Assembly: GCF_002934365.1 (NCBI RefSeq)
Contig: NZ_PTIY01000008.1
Span: 62,001-126,000 of the forward strand
Direction of reading: 5' to 3'
Source: Methylobacter tundripaludum
GTDB taxonomy: Bacteria > Pseudomonadota > Gammaproteobacteria > Methylococcales > Methylomonadaceae
Length of the DNA: 64,000 bases
Shown: in pieces, positions 1-9,733 of the stretch
Layout: every line of letters starts with the position of its first letter
How positions within the stretch are numbered: the stretch's first letter is position 1
Position numbers and translations under genes: made by a program
The notes under the pieces: generated by a model
What the model saw: only the letters and a program-made list of their open reading frames with translations
What the model was told of the DNA's origin: nothing
The model's database searches: none

Positions 1-1836
1 CTCAAAGACATCAACACCCCAGCCGATCTGCGCAAGCTGTCGAAAAGCCAGCTTAAGCCTTTGGCAAAAGAACTGCGCGAGTATTTAACCCATACCGTGA
101 GCATTTCCGGCGGCCACTTTTCCGCCGGCTTGGGTACGGTTGAATTAACGATAGCCCTGCATTACGTGTTCGATACGCCGTCCGATCAGCTGGTTTGGGA
201 CGTCGGCCATCAGGCTTACCCGCACAAGATCCTGACCGGACGCAAAGACCGGATGACCACCATTCGTACCAAGGACGGGGTATCTGCATTCCCTAATCGG
301 GCGGAGAGCGAATACGATGCATTCGGCGTCGGCCACTCCAGCACCTCGATCAGCGCGGCCTTGGGCATGGCGATTGCGTCCGAGTTAAAAGGCGAAGACA
401 AGAAAATGGTCGCGATCATCGGCGACGGCAGCATCACCGGCGGCATGGCGTTTGAGGCGATGAACCACGCCGGCGCCCTGGACGCCAACCTGCTGGTGAT
501 CCTGAACGATAATGATATGTCGATCTCGCCGCCGGTCGGCGCGATGAACAATTACCTGACCAAAATCTTGTCCAGCAAGTTTTATTCTTCAATGCGCGAA
601 GGCAGCAAAAAAGCCCTGAGCAGCATGCCCAGCGTCTGGGAACTGGCGCGGCGCACCGAAGAACACATGAAGGGCATGGTCGTTCCGGGTACCCTGTTTG
701 AGGAGCTGGGCTTTAACTATATCGGCCCGATCGACGGACATGACATCGACATGCTGGTGTCCACCCTGGAAAACCTGAAGCATATTACCGGACCGCGCTT
801 TTTGCATATCGTGACCCAAAAAGGCAAGGGTTATGCGCCTGCCGAAAAGGATCCGCTAGCTTATCACGGCGTACCGGCTTTCGATCCCAGCAAAGATTGC
901 CTGCCCAAATCAGCGCCTTCCCCGCACCCGACTTACACCGAAGTATTCGGCGAATGGCTCTGCGATATGGCGGCAAAAGACGAGCGCTTATTGGGCATTA
1001 CTCCGGCCATGCGCGAAGGTTCCGGGCTGGTCAAGTTTTCAGAATGCTACCCAAAACGTTATTTCGATGTCGCGATTGCCGAACAACACGCTGTAACGCT
1101 GGCCGCAGGACAAGCTTGCCAGGGCGCTAAACCCGTCGTGGCGATTTATTCGACGTTCCTGCAACGGGCTTACGACCAGATGATTCACGATGTCGCGATC
1201 CAGAACCTGGACGTATTGTTCGCCCTGGATCGAGCAGGCCTAGTCGGCCCCGACGGCCCGACCCATGCCGGCAGTTTCGATTACACCTACATGCGCTGCA
1301 TTCCCAATATGCTGGTCATGGCGCCTGCCGATGAGAACGAATGCCGGCAAATGCTCTACACCGGTTTTATGCATGAAGGCCCCGCCTCCGTCCGTTATCC
1401 GCGCGGCAAAGGCCCCGGCGTTGCGGTCGACAAAACCATGACCGCATTGCCGATAGGCAAAGCCGAAGTTCGTCATCAAGGCAGCCGCATTGCCTTCCTG
1501 GCCTGGGGCAGCATGGTAACCCCGGCTATGGAAGCGGGCAAACAGATGGGAGCCACCGTCGTCAACATGCGCTTCGTCAAACCTATCGATGAGCAACTGG
1601 TGCTTGAATTAGCCAAAAGCCACGATGTGCTGATCACCGTCGAAGAAAACGTACTCGCCGGCGGCGCAGGCAGCGCCGTCAATGACTTCCTGCAAGCCCA
1701 ACAAATCCTGATGCCGGTGCTGAATATCGGCCTGCCGGACAGCTTTGTCGAGCAAGGAACCCGAGAGGAATTACTGGCGCTATGCGGCCTGGATATACAG
1801 GGAATTCTTGATAAAGCTAAGAAATTTTGTGCTTAA
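1..1836 (+). CDS. dxs: 1-deoxy-D-xylulose-5-phosphate synthase, 5'-truncated by window
   Basis: Thiamine-diphosphate enzyme that condenses pyruvate and glyceraldehyde 3-phosphate to DXP, the first step of the MEP isoprenoid pathway in the cytoplasm. The frame is open from base 1 ([13 protein letters not shown]...), matching the DXS N-terminus, so the true start lies outside the window. The TPP-binding region with [13 protein letters not shown] is clear, as are the transketolase pyrimidine-binding part ([26 protein letters not shown]) and the C-terminal domain ([13 protein letters not shown]). The internal start at base 61 would delete conserved N-terminal residues and is rejected. The protein ends at TAA 1834-1836 with a normal DXS C-terminus. 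Very secure identification. Confidence 0.97.
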   Translation, partial: LKDINTPADLRKLSKSQLKPLAKELREYLTHTVSISGGHFSAGLGTVELTIALHYVFDTPSDQLVWDVGHQAYPHKILTGRKDRMTTIRTKDGVSAFPNRAESEYDAFGVGHSSTSISAALGMAIASELKGEDKKMVAIIGDGSITGGMAFEAMNHAGALDANLLVILNDNDMSISPPVGAMNNYLTKILSSKFYSSMREGSKKALSSMPSVWELARRTEEHMKGMVVPGTLFEELGFNYIGPIDGHDIDMLVSTLENLKHITGPRFLHIVTQKGKGYAPAEKDPLAYHGVPAFDPSKDCLPKSAPSPHPTYTEVFGEWLCDMAAKDERLLGITPAMREGSGLVKFSECYPKRYFDVAIAEQHAVTLAAGQACQGAKPVVAIYSTFLQRAYDQMIHDVAIQNLDVLFALDRAGLVGPDGPTHAGSFDYTYMRCIPNMLVMAPADENECRQMLYTGFMHEGPASVRYPRGKGPGVAVDKTMTALPIGKAEVRHQGSRIAFLAWGSMVTPAMEAGKQMGATVVNMRFVKPIDEQLVLELAKSHDVLITVEENVLAGGAGSAVNDFLQAQQILMPVLNIGLPDSFVEQGTREELLALCGLDIQGILDKAKKFCA

Positions 1837-1845
1837 GGGTGCTGT

Positions 1846-1957
1846 CCCGCCAAAGTCATAAAAATGTTGGGCAACGAAAAGCAGTTGCCCAACCTGTCCG
1901 GCTCGAGATTGAAAATCTCCGAGCAGCATAGATGATGGCGGGTTTTCTGACTTTTAT
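1846..1957. repeat. Structured intergenic block with two hairpins and crossing arms
   Basis: Directly after dxs there are two strong hairpins. 1866-1893 has a perfect 10-bp stem (GTTGGGCAAC/GTTGCCCAAC). 1901-1924 pairs GCTCG+AGATT with AATCT+CGAGC. They are bracketed by CCCGCC (1846-1851) and GGCGGG (1937-1942). AAAGTCA (1852-1858) is also complementary to TGACTTT (1948-1954), and the two outer pairings cross, as in a pseudoknot. No T-run follows the first hairpin, so it is not a textbook terminator. It could be a structured RNA, a repeat element, or part of the dxs 3' end. Confidence 0.45.
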
Positions 1958-1976
1958 CCTGAAAGCAAATTATCGT

Positions 1977-2005
1977 TTGACATATAGACTCTTGCAGCGT
2001 AATTT
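1977..2005 (+). promoter_or_regulatory. Candidate sigma-70 promoter for the small secreted protein
   Basis: A perfect -35 TTGACA (1977-1982) is followed after 17 nt by TAATTT (2000-2005), a weak -10. It lies about 43 nt before the ATG at 2048. The -35 and spacing are good and the -10 is poor, so this is a prediction only. Confidence 0.4.
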
Positions 2006-2047
2006 TTTGGACAATTCCACTTGATTACAATCTCTGGCGGCCAAAAT

Positions 2048-2362
2048 ATGAATTTTACAAAATTAATCTTGTCGGCAGCGGTCTATACCGCAAGCTCAAT
2101 GACTTCGGCAATAGCGGTTGCAGAGACTGATCCTGCGACATTTCAAGCGGATAAAGAACGCCATATAGCAAGCATTCTGGAAAGAATCAGAATTGATCAA
2201 AAAGATCTAAGCTGCGTGCAAGCCGCCGAAGACCATGCGGCTTTACAGGCCTGTGTTGAGACCGTTAAACAAGATAACTCCGCTTCAGAGCCGAAAGCAG
2301 AAGCTCCGCAAAACGCCGATAAAAAAGCACCTAAGGCCGTGAAAAACAACAAACAGAAGTAA
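2048..2362 (+). CDS. Small secreted protein of unknown function
   Basis: About 104 residues, not recognised as a known family. The N-terminus MNFTKLILSAAVYTASSMTS followed by AIAVAE looks like a Sec signal peptide, so the product is probably periplasmic. The mature part contains two cysteines (DLSCVQAAEDHAALQACVET) that could form a disulfide, and it ends in a lysine-, alanine- and proline-rich charged tail (residues ~75-104). I chose the ATG at 2048, since the upstream in-frame start adds nine residues before the signal peptide. It stands alone between dxs and the convergent membrane-protein gene. Confidence 0.7.
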   Translation: MNFTKLILSAAVYTASSMTSAIAVAETDPATFQADKERHIASILERIRIDQKDLSCVQAAEDHAALQACVETVKQDNSASEPKAEAPQNADKKAPKAVKNNKQK

Positions 2363-2428
2363 CTTCAGTTTCTTGGAAACAATCCATACATTCGAGAGAC
2401 GGCGATCGGCGTATCCCTCTTGAATGCC

Positions 2429-2773
2429 TTAGTCAGTGTACATTGGCTTACCGTCATTCAGCCGCAACCAGCCTTTCACTATACGGTAAATAACCCAAAT
2501 ACCGTTAGCGACAAGCACAAACCACCCGACAATGAACACCATCGTGATTGTCCCCAGCACACCCCACAGCACCCCGAACCAGAAGGTTCTGATTTGCCAC
2601 CGAAAATGGCTATCCAGGAATGTTCCTGCCACGTCGTCCTTCTTGACATAATTCATCACGATTGCAACGATGGCTGTGACACCGACAAAGTAAGACGCCG
2701 CGTACAGCGCGTAAATGACTGTGGTAAGCGTTTTTGCCGATTCTTCGTTCTCAGGGGATTCTATGTTGTTCAT
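2429..2773 (-). CDS. Small membrane protein, DUF4870-like
   Basis: 114 residues with about three membrane segments: residues ~20-43 (VIYALYAASYFVGVTAIVAI), ~68-92 and ~93-108. The motif 'DVAGTFLDSHFRWQIRTFWFG' between the first two helices resembles the DUF4870/YidB-like small inner-membrane proteins found in beta- and gammaproteobacteria. No enzymatic residues are evident and function is unknown. It starts 17 nt downstream of the AI-2E transporter-like gene on the same strand, so the two are probably co-transcribed. Family assignment is moderately sure. Confidence 0.7.
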   Translation of the reverse strand: MNNIESPENEESAKTLTTVIYALYAASYFVGVTAIVAIVMNYVKKDDVAGTFLDSHFRWQIRTFWFGVLWGVLGTITMVFIVGWFVLVANGIWVIYRIVKGWLRLNDGKPMYTD

Positions 2774-2790
2774 TGTCGTTTTCGCTTCTT

Positions 2791-3891
2791 TTAATAATTT
2801 GCATCCAGCCCTTTATCCCCGAGCCGCGGCCAGGCGGTCAGCACCGCCTTGACCACGGTCGCTAACGGAATAGCTAAAAATACCCCCCAAAAACCCCACA
2901 AACCGCCAAAAAACAAAATGGCGATAATAATTGCAACAGCGTGTAAATTAACCGCCTCGGAAAACAATATCGGCACCAGCACAACGCCGTCGAGCATCTG
3001 GATAATCGAGTAGGCAATGACAACGTACATAAATTCATCGCCGCCAAATCCCCACTGAAAATAAGCGACGCCCAAAACAGGGAACGTAACCAGCGTTGCG
3101 CCAATGTAAGGAATAATGACCTGCAAGCCCATAAAAACAGCCAGCAGCATCGCGTAATTCAGGCCCATCGTCGCGTAAGTCGCATAACTGACAGCCCAGA
3201 GAATAAAAACCTCGCCGAATTTGCCGCGCACATAATTGCCGATCTGGACATCGATCTCTTCCCAAACGCGCACCGTCAAATGCCTGTCCCTAGGCATAAA
3301 CTGCAAAAACCAGGCTACCAACATCTGCTTATCTTTTAAAAAGAAAAAGACCATCATCGGCACCAGGAACAGATAAATCATGACGCTGACCAAACCCACA
3401 ACCGATGCCGCTGAATGTGACAATATATTTTGCCCGTAAGTTAGCAACTCCCGCTGTACGGCAAACATCATTTGTTGAACTTTGCTTTCTGAAATCAATT
3501 TCGGATACATTTCCGGCAAGCGCATGATTCCGGTTTGCGCCCTGTTCAGGATCTCCGGGACCTGCTGAACAAGCTCGACGGCCTGTTGCGAAACGATCGG
3601 TATCAAATAAAACAATAAAAAAACCAAACCGGCCATAAACACTGAAAATACCAGATACACCGCCGGCAGGCGCGCTATCTTCATGCTTTCAGCCTTGCTC
3701 ACCACGCCTTCCAACAGATAGGCCAGCACGATCGATACAAAAACAGGCATTAATAAGCCTGACAGCGAATAAATCAGCACAAAACTGACAATCAGGATGA
3801 TTGCCAGCGCAACGGCTTGGGAGTTTGGTAAGAAACGTTTAAAGAAGTCCCTAAAAAAAAGCAGATTTGCAGATAGTTCTTGAGTTGCCAT
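2791..3891 (-). CDS. AI-2E family transporter (PerM/YhhT-like)
   Basis: 366-residue polytopic inner-membrane protein. It shows the family layout: two N-terminal helices (residues ~20-70), a third around 75-100, a long amphipathic middle segment (~100-160), then a cluster of C-terminal helices (~160-350). The C-terminal region has the family-typical 'IPYIGA' (residues ~260-266) and a glycine-rich 'FFGGLWGFWGVFLAIPLA' segment. Members export varied small molecules; the TqsA paralogue exports autoinducer-2, but substrates are mostly unknown. It is the first gene of a two-gene unit with the DUF4870-like protein. The substrate cannot be inferred. Confidence 0.9.
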   Translation of the reverse strand: MATQELSANLLFFRDFFKRFLPNSQAVALAIILIVSFVLIYSLSGLLMPVFVSIVLAYLLEGVVSKAESMKIARLPAVYLVFSVFMAGLVFLLFYLIPIVSQQAVELVQQVPEILNRAQTGIMRLPEMYPKLISESKVQQMMFAVQRELLTYGQNILSHSAASVVGLVSVMIYLFLVPMMVFFFLKDKQMLVAWFLQFMPRDRHLTVRVWEEIDVQIGNYVRGKFGEVFILWAVSYATYATMGLNYAMLLAVFMGLQVIIPYIGATLVTFPVLGVAYFQWGFGGDEFMYVVIAYSIIQMLDGVVLVPILFSEAVNLHAVAIIIAILFFGGLWGFWGVFLAIPLATVVKAVLTAWPRLGDKGLDANY

Positions 3892-4037
3892 TGGTAACCG
3901 GAGTTTTTATTTTTATTTGCGCCATTTTACATTCAACACGGCTGTTAAACGAAACTATAGCGTCATTCCTACATAGCGGTAACGAGCTGCGCGCAAGGCA
4001 ATACCCGTCTAAACGGCCGCAAGCATATCGAAGTCCG

Positions 4038-5024
4038 TTAAGACTGGTTTTTTGACAACGGCGCCGAGGCGTAATTCAGGCAAGTGTAAAGAAAGAACTG
4101 GGCGCCGAAAATGAGGTTCGCCATCAACAGGTGTATCGGCTGAGCGACCGGCGGCATGCCCAGTCTATCCAGGCTGATGCCTGCAATAATGGCCGCAACC
4201 ACTAAAACAGACAAAGACAGGCCGATTCGCCGCAACAGGCTTTTCTTGTCGAAAGACCGGACAATCTTCCAGGCCAGCCAAAGGTTGGTGAATAAAATAA
4301 TCGAGGAGAACGATCGGTGTATATAAAAGATGACCGGGAAATCGTCACGCCAGTATTGCCGCTCGATATAAGCATGATTATGAGAGATAAAATCGACCGC
4401 TTCCCTGACCTGAGTCCCCATAGCCACTTGCACCAAAGTCATAATCATTGCCGCGATCAACACGGTTTTAAATTTGTCCGGCAGCGCCCGAATATCAATT
4501 TGGGCGATCACGTCCCGTTGCGAACGGGCAATCGTATAAATAAGCAATGCGACTATAAACAAAGCCAGCAGCATATGTAAGGTGATCATCAACGGCTTGA
4601 GATTGCTCGCCACCACCGACGAGCCAAGCCAGCCTTGAAAACCGACCAGAAAAAACACGCTGACCGCCAAATAAAAAATGGTCTTGTCCGTTTTGAGATA
4701 GATGCGCGACGACCAGGCGGTCAAAAAAATCAGGAATCCAATCGTCACTCCAACCAAGCGATTGGTGTATTCGGTCCAGGTTTTGACCGGGTTGAACTCG
4801 GTGTTCTGATAACCGCGCCCGGCATAAATTTCATGATAATTGGCAGGTAATTGCGACTCATCGGTAGGCGGCACCCATTGTCCGAAGCAGGTCGGCCAGT
4901 CGGGGCAGCCCATGCCCGCACCGGAAGCCCTTACGATCCCTCCGACAAGAATCACAAAATAGACGGCAAAAATGGTTATGGTGCCCAATCGGCGAAAACG
5001 TGCGGCGGCTTCAGTATTCATCAT
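4038..5024 (-). CDS. ctaA: Heme A synthase (COX15/CtaA family)
   Basis: 328-residue inner-membrane protein that oxidises the C8 methyl group of heme O to the formyl group of heme A for aa3-type cytochrome oxidases. About eight transmembrane helices are visible. The N-terminal motif 'GGIVRASGAGMGCPDWPTCFGQ' is the COX15 signature, with the extracytoplasmic cysteine pair. Conserved histidines appear near residues ~150 (LHMLLA), ~217 (SHNHAYIERQ), ~236 (IHRSFSS) and ~300 (QPIHLLMANL). It ends a likely three-gene unit with ygfZ and a 53-residue-class small protein 14 nt upstream. No ctaB or cytochrome oxidase genes are in the window. Confidence 0.93.
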   Translation of the reverse strand: MMNTEAAARFRRLGTITIFAVYFVILVGGIVRASGAGMGCPDWPTCFGQWVPPTDESQLPANYHEIYAGRGYQNTEFNPVKTWTEYTNRLVGVTIGFLIFLTAWSSRIYLKTDKTIFYLAVSVFFLVGFQGWLGSSVVASNLKPLMITLHMLLALFIVALLIYTIARSQRDVIAQIDIRALPDKFKTVLIAAMIMTLVQVAMGTQVREAVDFISHNHAYIERQYWRDDFPVIFYIHRSFSSIILFTNLWLAWKIVRSFDKKSLLRRIGLSLSVLVVAAIIAGISLDRLGMPPVAQPIHLLMANLIFGAQFFLYTCLNYASAPLSKNQS

Positions 5025-5038
5025 AGTTTTAAATATTC

Positions 5039-5197
5039 TTAGGAAAACAGGCTTCGGGCAATTTCCATCTCATCCAAAATAACTTCAATTTCCAGTATTT
5101 CAGTGTCGGCGGAAAAGCCGGGCTTGGCAAATGAAAGATTCGCATCAAGTTTGGCTTGAACATGATCGAGGAAGTCCTGGGCGGAAGTAAATTGCAT
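5039..5197 (-). CDS. Small conserved-looking protein between ygfZ and ctaA
   Basis: About 52 residues (MQFTSAQDFLDHVQAKLDAN..., ending EMEIARSLFS), acidic, with no signal peptide and no family I recognise. I chose ATG 5197 because AAGG stands about eight bases upstream; an upstream in-frame start would add nine residues. It sits between ygfZ and ctaA on the same strand with short gaps (32 and 14 nt), so it is probably translated from their mRNA. Possible roles cannot be read from the sequence. Confidence 0.55.
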   Translation of the reverse strand: MQFTSAQDFLDHVQAKLDANLSFAKPGFSADTEILEIEVILDEMEIARSLFS

Positions 5198-5229
5198 TGT
5201 TATTACCTTGTCGAATAATACCAATTAAA

Positions 5230-6192
5230 TCATGCGCTTAATAAAATTATTTCATCCCGACGAGGATTTTCCAACCTGAGATTATAAGTATGGGTCTCGG
5301 AAACTTGCAGAACAATCAGCATCTTGCAGCTATTCGGCCCATTCTGGGCATACAGCACCTTACCTATGCTTTGTCCGCTGTCGTCGATGATTGTTGAATT
5401 AGGCTCAGGAGCTGCCGAGACGTCGCATTCGGCCAGAAACATTTCCCTTTTTGTCTTGCCCAAATAATGAGTCCGGGCAACAATTTCCTGGCCGGTATAA
5501 CAGCCTTTATTGAAACTAATGCCGCCCAGTTTATCCAGGTTAAGCATCTGCGGAATAAACTCTTCCGATGTTTCCGCAGTAAGCCACGGAACCCCTGAGA
5601 TAATATCGAGATAGCGCCATTGCGCCGAACTCTCAGGCTGGAAACCTTGTTTAAGCTGTTCCGCCCAAAGAGCTTGGGCGTTATCGGCCTCGGCGATAAC
5701 CAGACGTCGATCCTGAAAGTCAACCACGATATTTTCCTGCCGAGTTGTCGCGAAGCGGTGTTCGGGCGCATCGCCAGATTGCAGGCTCAAGCCGATTAAA
5801 CACAAATCATCCGAGCTGTCCGTTAAAACTACATCCGACCGCAGCACATACATCTGTAGTCTTTTTTTGACCGCCGCCAATAATTCTTTAGGCAAAATCA
5901 TCAAAAAAGCATCGGCGTTTTTAACCAGTAAAAAAGTGGTAATCGCCCTGCCCTTGGGATTGCACATTGCCCCCAGGCTGCTTTGCGTGTCCGTAATGTC
6001 GTTAATATTGCAGGTGATCTGCCCCTGCAAGAATTTTTCCGCATCTTTTCCTGCAATCGTCAAAACGCCCAGATACGAAACCGGATAAATACGCTTATCA
6101 CCTCCATGCCTGGACGATGGAAAAACGATGTCGGTATCGTTGTCAAATATTGCATGTTCAGCAAGCAGAAAGTTTTTCCAATTAGGATTCAT
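5230..6192 (-). CDS. ygfZ: tRNA-modifying / Fe-S maturation protein YgfZ (GcvT-like)
   Basis: Folate-binding GcvT-superfamily protein, about 320 residues, that in E. coli supports assembly or repair of some iron-sulfur enzymes such as MiaB. The diagnostic 'KGCYTGQEIVAR' motif with its cysteine is present around residue 235. The upstream region has the expected beta-rich GcvT-like fold (YLGVLTIAGKDAEKFLQGQ; 'GQITCNIND'). I took ATG 6192 (MNPNWKNFLLAEHAIFDN) over an upstream alternative. It heads a unit with the small protein and ctaA and is divergent from a ygfX-like gene, as ygfZ and ygfX are neighbours in E. coli. Confidence 0.93.
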   Translation of the reverse strand: MNPNWKNFLLAEHAIFDNDTDIVFPSSRHGGDKRIYPVSYLGVLTIAGKDAEKFLQGQITCNINDITDTQSSLGAMCNPKGRAITTFLLVKNADAFLMILPKELLAAVKKRLQMYVLRSDVVLTDSSDDLCLIGLSLQSGDAPEHRFATTRQENIVVDFQDRRLVIAEADNAQALWAEQLKQGFQPESSAQWRYLDIISGVPWLTAETSEEFIPQMLNLDKLGGISFNKGCYTGQEIVARTHYLGKTKREMFLAECDVSAAPEPNSTIIDDSGQSIGKVLYAQNGPNSCKMLIVLQVSETHTYNLRLENPRRDEIILLSA

Positions 6193-6326
6193 CAATATAC
6201 AAAACAATAGATTTTAAAGTGCGTTGATTATATCGCTGTTTGAACAAAGACAAAAAACCGGTGTAATCTTGCTTTGCATTGAAATACGCCTATTATCAAG
6301 CGGCAATAACACAGGAGCGGCCGAAC

Positions 6327-6746
6327 TTGCCAAAGAAAACCGAACCCACACTGCGGGTGGAACTTAAACCATCCGTGCGGTTAAAACAGCTGCTGGTCGT
6401 GATGCATGCGCTGGCATTGGCCTCAAGCATCGCCAATGCGTTACCGATTGCCGTCAAATTGGCCCTGTTGACCGGCATTTGCGTACATCTTCGGTTTATT
6501 TTCAAACGCGTAAAAAACCAACGGTACAACATCAAACAGTCCGAGACATTCGGCTGGGAGCTCTCCGTCGGCAACGACTTTGAACAGATTCAAATTCTGG
6601 ATTCAACCGTCATCACCACCTTCGCTATATTTCTGCATTTTAACCGCGATGCAAAAAAGCGGTCCGTGCTGATAATGAACGATGTGTTAAGCGAGGATGA
6701 TTACCGGCGTCTTATCGTCAGGCTGAAAACGTCCGATAAAAAGTAA
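6327..6746 (+). CDS. YgfX-like (CptA) membrane protein
   Basis: About 139 residues. The N-terminal 'LRVELKPSVRLKQLLVVMHA', a hydrophobic hairpin (residues ~20-55) and the C-terminal 'W.L.....QIL...VITTFAIFLHF' segment follow the pattern of YgfX, described in E. coli as a membrane toxin paired with SdhE and affecting division. The longer frame begins at a TTG at 6279. I prefer TTG 6327 because AGGAG lies nine bases upstream (6313-6317) and the length then equals E. coli YgfX. No sdhE-like gene is adjacent. Assignment rests on pattern and on the neighbouring ygfZ. Confidence 0.65.
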   Translation: MPKKTEPTLRVELKPSVRLKQLLVVMHALALASSIANALPIAVKLALLTGICVHLRFIFKRVKNQRYNIKQSETFGWELSVGNDFEQIQILDSTVITTFAIFLHFNRDAKKRSVLIMNDVLSEDDYRRLIVRLKTSDKK

Positions 6747-6764
6747 GCTCCAATAAACCGCAAA

Positions 6765-8996
6765 TCACTCGGACTCCAAGCCGTCAACCCGCTGAAAGCC
6801 TCTGGGCAACGCCAATCCCCGTTTGGCGCGGCTGCCGGAATAATGCTCAATATCCGCACCCTTAAGCGTTAACTGCCGTTTACCGGCAATGATTCTCAAC
6901 TGGCCGTTTTCAGGCAGCGCCACCGCAGCGACCACGTAATCTTTTCCGCCGGTCAGATCGGCGCTCGGAATTTGAATCAGCTTATTGCCTTTGCCTTTCG
7001 CCAGCGCAGGCAGCTCGGCCACCGGAAAAATCAGCAGGCGGCCTTGCAAGGTCACCACCGCGAGCGAATCGGATTCGTTATGTATCGGCGCGGGTTTTAA
7101 CACCTTGGCGCCATCCGGCAGCGTGATCAGCAATTTACCGGCCTTGTTCTTGCTCAACAATTCTTTCAACTGAACCCTGAAGCCGTAACCGAAATGGCTG
7201 GCAAGCACATACCAATCGTCAGGCTGACCTGCCAGCAGATGCAAAAATAACGAACCCGGCGGCGGATTCAGTCGTCCCGTCAACGGTTCGCCCTGAGTCC
7301 TGGCCGACGGCAGATCGTGCGTGGCAGTGCTGTAAGCCCGGCCGGTGGAGTCGAGGATATAAACCGGTTGCGTGGTCCGGCACTTGACCGCATCCAGGAA
7401 GCCGTCGCCGGAGCGGTAGCTCAGGCTGGCGACATCGATGTCATGGCCCTTTGCGGCCCTGATCCAACCCTTTTCCGACAGGATGACGGTTAGCGGCTCG
7501 TTGCTTATCAACGCCGTTGTTTCCAGCGCCTGCGCCGCATCCCTGGCGACAATCGGCGAGCGGCGGTCGTCGCCGTATTTTTCCGCATCGCGCTCCAATT
7601 CTTTCCTGATCAGGCGATTCAGCAAGCGCGGCGAACCCAGGGTTTTTTCCAGCGCGGCGCGCTCCAGCTCCAGCTCATCCTGCTCGCCGCGAATCTTTAT
7701 CTCTTCAAGCTTGGCCAGATGCCGTAACTTCAATTCCAGTATCGCTTCGGCCTGAATGTCGGTGATACCGAAGCGCTCCATCAGCACCGGCTTGGGATGG
7801 TCTTCATTGCGGATAATCGCGATGACTTCGTCGATATTCAGGTAGGCAATCAGCAAGCCGTCCAGGATATGCAGCCGCGCCAACACCTTATCCAGCCGGT
7901 ATTGCAGACGTCTGCGCACCGTCTCGGTACGGAACGCCAGCCATTCGACCAGGATGTCACGGAGCCCTTTAACCTTGGGCCGCCCGTCCAGGCCGATCAT
8001 GTTCATGTTAACGCGATAGCTTTTTTCCAGATCGGTCGTCGCGAACAGATGCGACATCACCTCGTCCGCATCGACCCGTTTCGAGCGTGGAATCACCAGC
8101 AGGCGGGTCGGATTCTCGTGATCCGATTCGTCCCGCAAATCTTCAATCATCGGCAGCTTTTTCGCCAGCATTTGCGCGGCTATCTGTTCCAGCAATTTAG
8201 CCCCCGAAACCTGATGCGGCAGTGCGGTGATCACGATATTGCCGTCTTCCTGCTCGTATTTGGCACGCATTTTGATCGAACCGCCGCCACTGATGTACAT
8301 TTTTTGTATCTCGTCGGCCGGGGTAATGATTTCCGCATCGGTCGGGTAATCCGGGCCTTTGATATGGGTGAACAGCGATTCCAGCGTACTGTCCGGGTCG
8401 TCCAACAACTGGATGCAGGCATTGGCGACTTCGCGCAGATTATGCGGCGGTATATCGGTCGCCATGCCGACCGCGATGCCCATCGTGCCGTTCAACAATA
8501 TATTCGGCAACCGCGCAGGCAACAGCACCGGTTCTTTTAAGGTGGCGTCGAAATTGTCCGCCCATTCGACCGTACCCTGCCCCAATTCGCTGAGCAAGGT
8601 TTGCGCATAGGCGGTCAGGCGCGATTCGGTGTAACGCATCGCGGCAAAGGATTTGGGATCGTCAGGGGAACCCCAGTTGCCCTGCCCGTCAACCAGCGGA
8701 TAACGGTAAGAAAAGTCCTGCGCCATCAGCACCATCGCTTCATAGCAGGCGGAATCGCCGTGCGGGTGATATTTACCCAGCACGTCGCCGACGGTTCTGG
8801 CCGATTTCTTAAACTTGGCCGCCGAGGTCAAGCCCAATTCGGACATCGCATAAACGATACGCCGCTGCACCGGTTTTAAGCCGTCGGCAATATTCGGCAA
8901 AGCCCGGTCCAAAATCACATACATGGAATAATCCAGATAGGCTTTTTCGGTAAAATCCTTTAACGGCAGTTGTTCAAAATTTCCCTGCATGATCAT
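6765..8996 (-). CDS. parC: DNA topoisomerase IV subunit A
   Basis: 743-residue type IIA topoisomerase breakage-reunion subunit; with ParE it decatenates replicated chromosomes. The N-terminal domain is nearly canonical: '[20 protein letters not shown]' quinolone-determining region with Ser82 and Glu86 (equivalents of E. coli Ser80 and Glu84, wild-type for quinolones) and the active-site Tyr122 in '[10 protein letters not shown]'. The GyrA-box-free beta-pinwheel C-terminal domain and a length near 750 residues favour ParC over GyrA. Start ATG 8996; a second ATG two codons later is equally possible. parE is not adjacent. Confidence 0.97.
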   Translation of the reverse strand: MIMQGNFEQLPLKDFTEKAYLDYSMYVILDRALPNIADGLKPVQRRIVYAMSELGLTSAAKFKKSARTVGDVLGKYHPHGDSACYEAMVLMAQDFSYRYPLVDGQGNWGSPDDPKSFAAMRYTESRLTAYAQTLLSELGQGTVEWADNFDATLKEPVLLPARLPNILLNGTMGIAVGMATDIPPHNLREVANACIQLLDDPDSTLESLFTHIKGPDYPTDAEIITPADEIQKMYISGGGSIKMRAKYEQEDGNIVITALPHQVSGAKLLEQIAAQMLAKKLPMIEDLRDESDHENPTRLLVIPRSKRVDADEVMSHLFATTDLEKSYRVNMNMIGLDGRPKVKGLRDILVEWLAFRTETVRRRLQYRLDKVLARLHILDGLLIAYLNIDEVIAIIRNEDHPKPVLMERFGITDIQAEAILELKLRHLAKLEEIKIRGEQDELELERAALEKTLGSPRLLNRLIRKELERDAEKYGDDRRSPIVARDAAQALETTALISNEPLTVILSEKGWIRAAKGHDIDVASLSYRSGDGFLDAVKCRTTQPVYILDSTGRAYSTATHDLPSARTQGEPLTGRLNPPPGSLFLHLLAGQPDDWYVLASHFGYGFRVQLKELLSKNKAGKLLITLPDGAKVLKPAPIHNESDSLAVVTLQGRLLIFPVAELPALAKGKGNKLIQIPSADLTGGKDYVVAAVALPENGQLRIIAGKRQLTLKGADIEHYSGSRAKRGLALPRGFQRVDGLESE

Positions 8997-9140
8997 AAAT
9001 TCAAGCCATCCTTGGATAAATCCACGCGCAAGGCGCGAGTCCTCTCCAGGCTTTCCTGACGCATTCGTTTGCGCAGTTGAGCCGATTCATAACATCTTTT
9101 TCCACATCGTTATCCAATTGTCATATCAAAACTTCAATAT

Positions 9141-9488
9141 TTAAGTCTTTTCAAGGTCGGCTATTTCAACAATCGCTTCACCCGATACCAGTAATTCCAG
9201 TGCCCGAGGAAACACCTGAGTCAAAAGATTTTGCAAGCGACGGTTGGTCACATTGCCGCAAGTCACCCAAAGCAGTTGCGGAGGCGTACCCAAACGCAAC
9301 ACCATCTCGACGAAATCACTGTCTTTGCTGATGAGCACGATACCTTGCTGACGCGCTTTTTGAAAAATCCGTTCATCTTCGGCATCGCGTAACTGCAAGT
9401 CACGTAAAGCATAGGCTTCTACCTTAAACGTCTGGCTAAGCCAGCTAGCCAATTGCGGCGGCAGTTGTGCATCAATCCAAAAAATCAC
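9141..9488 (-). CDS. DUF5615 PIN-like protein (putative toxin)
   Basis: About 115 residues. The N-terminus 'IFWIDAQLPPQLASWL' and the later 'LISKDSDFVEMVLRLG' carry the acidic residues typical of DUF5615 PIN-like putative ribonucleases (Asp near residue 5, 'D.RDAEDERIF', 'SKDSDF'). The start is probably GTG at 9488, which overlaps the upstream gene's TGA by four bases (GTGA); the longer frame would run deep into the upstream gene. Pairing with DUF433 is a common toxin-antitoxin-like arrangement. Ribonuclease activity is inferred from the family. Confidence 0.85.
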   Translation of the reverse strand: MIFWIDAQLPPQLASWLSQTFKVEAYALRDLQLRDAEDERIFQKARQQGIVLISKDSDFVEMVLRLGTPPQLLWVTCGNVTNRRLQNLLTQVFPRALELLVSGEAIVEIADLEKT

Positions 9489-9712
9489 GCTGCCAACCGT
9501 TCCAAATTCACCCGACGCGCAGCATACAGCAGGCAAGCCTGAATGTCTTGCAGCTCTAAATCGGGAAAATCTTGCAAAATCTCCTCGGTACTGACGCCTT
9601 CACCCAACATTTGCAAAATATCGCTAACCCGAATTCTCATATTACGAACACAAGGTTTGCCCCCGCATTGAAGCGGATTATAGGTAATTCTTGCCTCTAG
9701 GTTCATACTCAT
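9485..9712 (-). CDS. DUF433 domain protein (putative antitoxin)
   Basis: 75 residues. 'ITYNPLQCGGKPCVRNMRIRVSDILQMLGEGVSTEEILQDFPDLELQDIQACLLYAARR' is a standard DUF433 domain, a winged-helix/HTH-like fold. DUF433 proteins are usually the upstream partner of DUF5615 PIN-like proteins, acting as DNA-binding antitoxin (known association, not tested here). The stop overlaps the start of the DUF5615 gene by four bases, suggesting translational coupling. A 65-residue gene precedes it by 21 nt on the same strand. Confidence 0.88.
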   Translation of the reverse strand: MSMNLEARITYNPLQCGGKPCVRNMRIRVSDILQMLGEGVSTEEILQDFPDLELQDIQACLLYAARRVNLERLAA

Positions 9713-9733
9713 GACACCTCTTAATTAACTTGT

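Noticed and set aside
61-1836. dxs starting at base 61
   Set aside because: The frame is open to base 1 and encodes the expected DXS N-terminus, so the gene is cut by the window.
7797-8540. Long plus-strand frame opposite parC
   Set aside because: It is the antisense shadow of the highly conserved parC; His/Gln/Arg-rich composition and no family signal.
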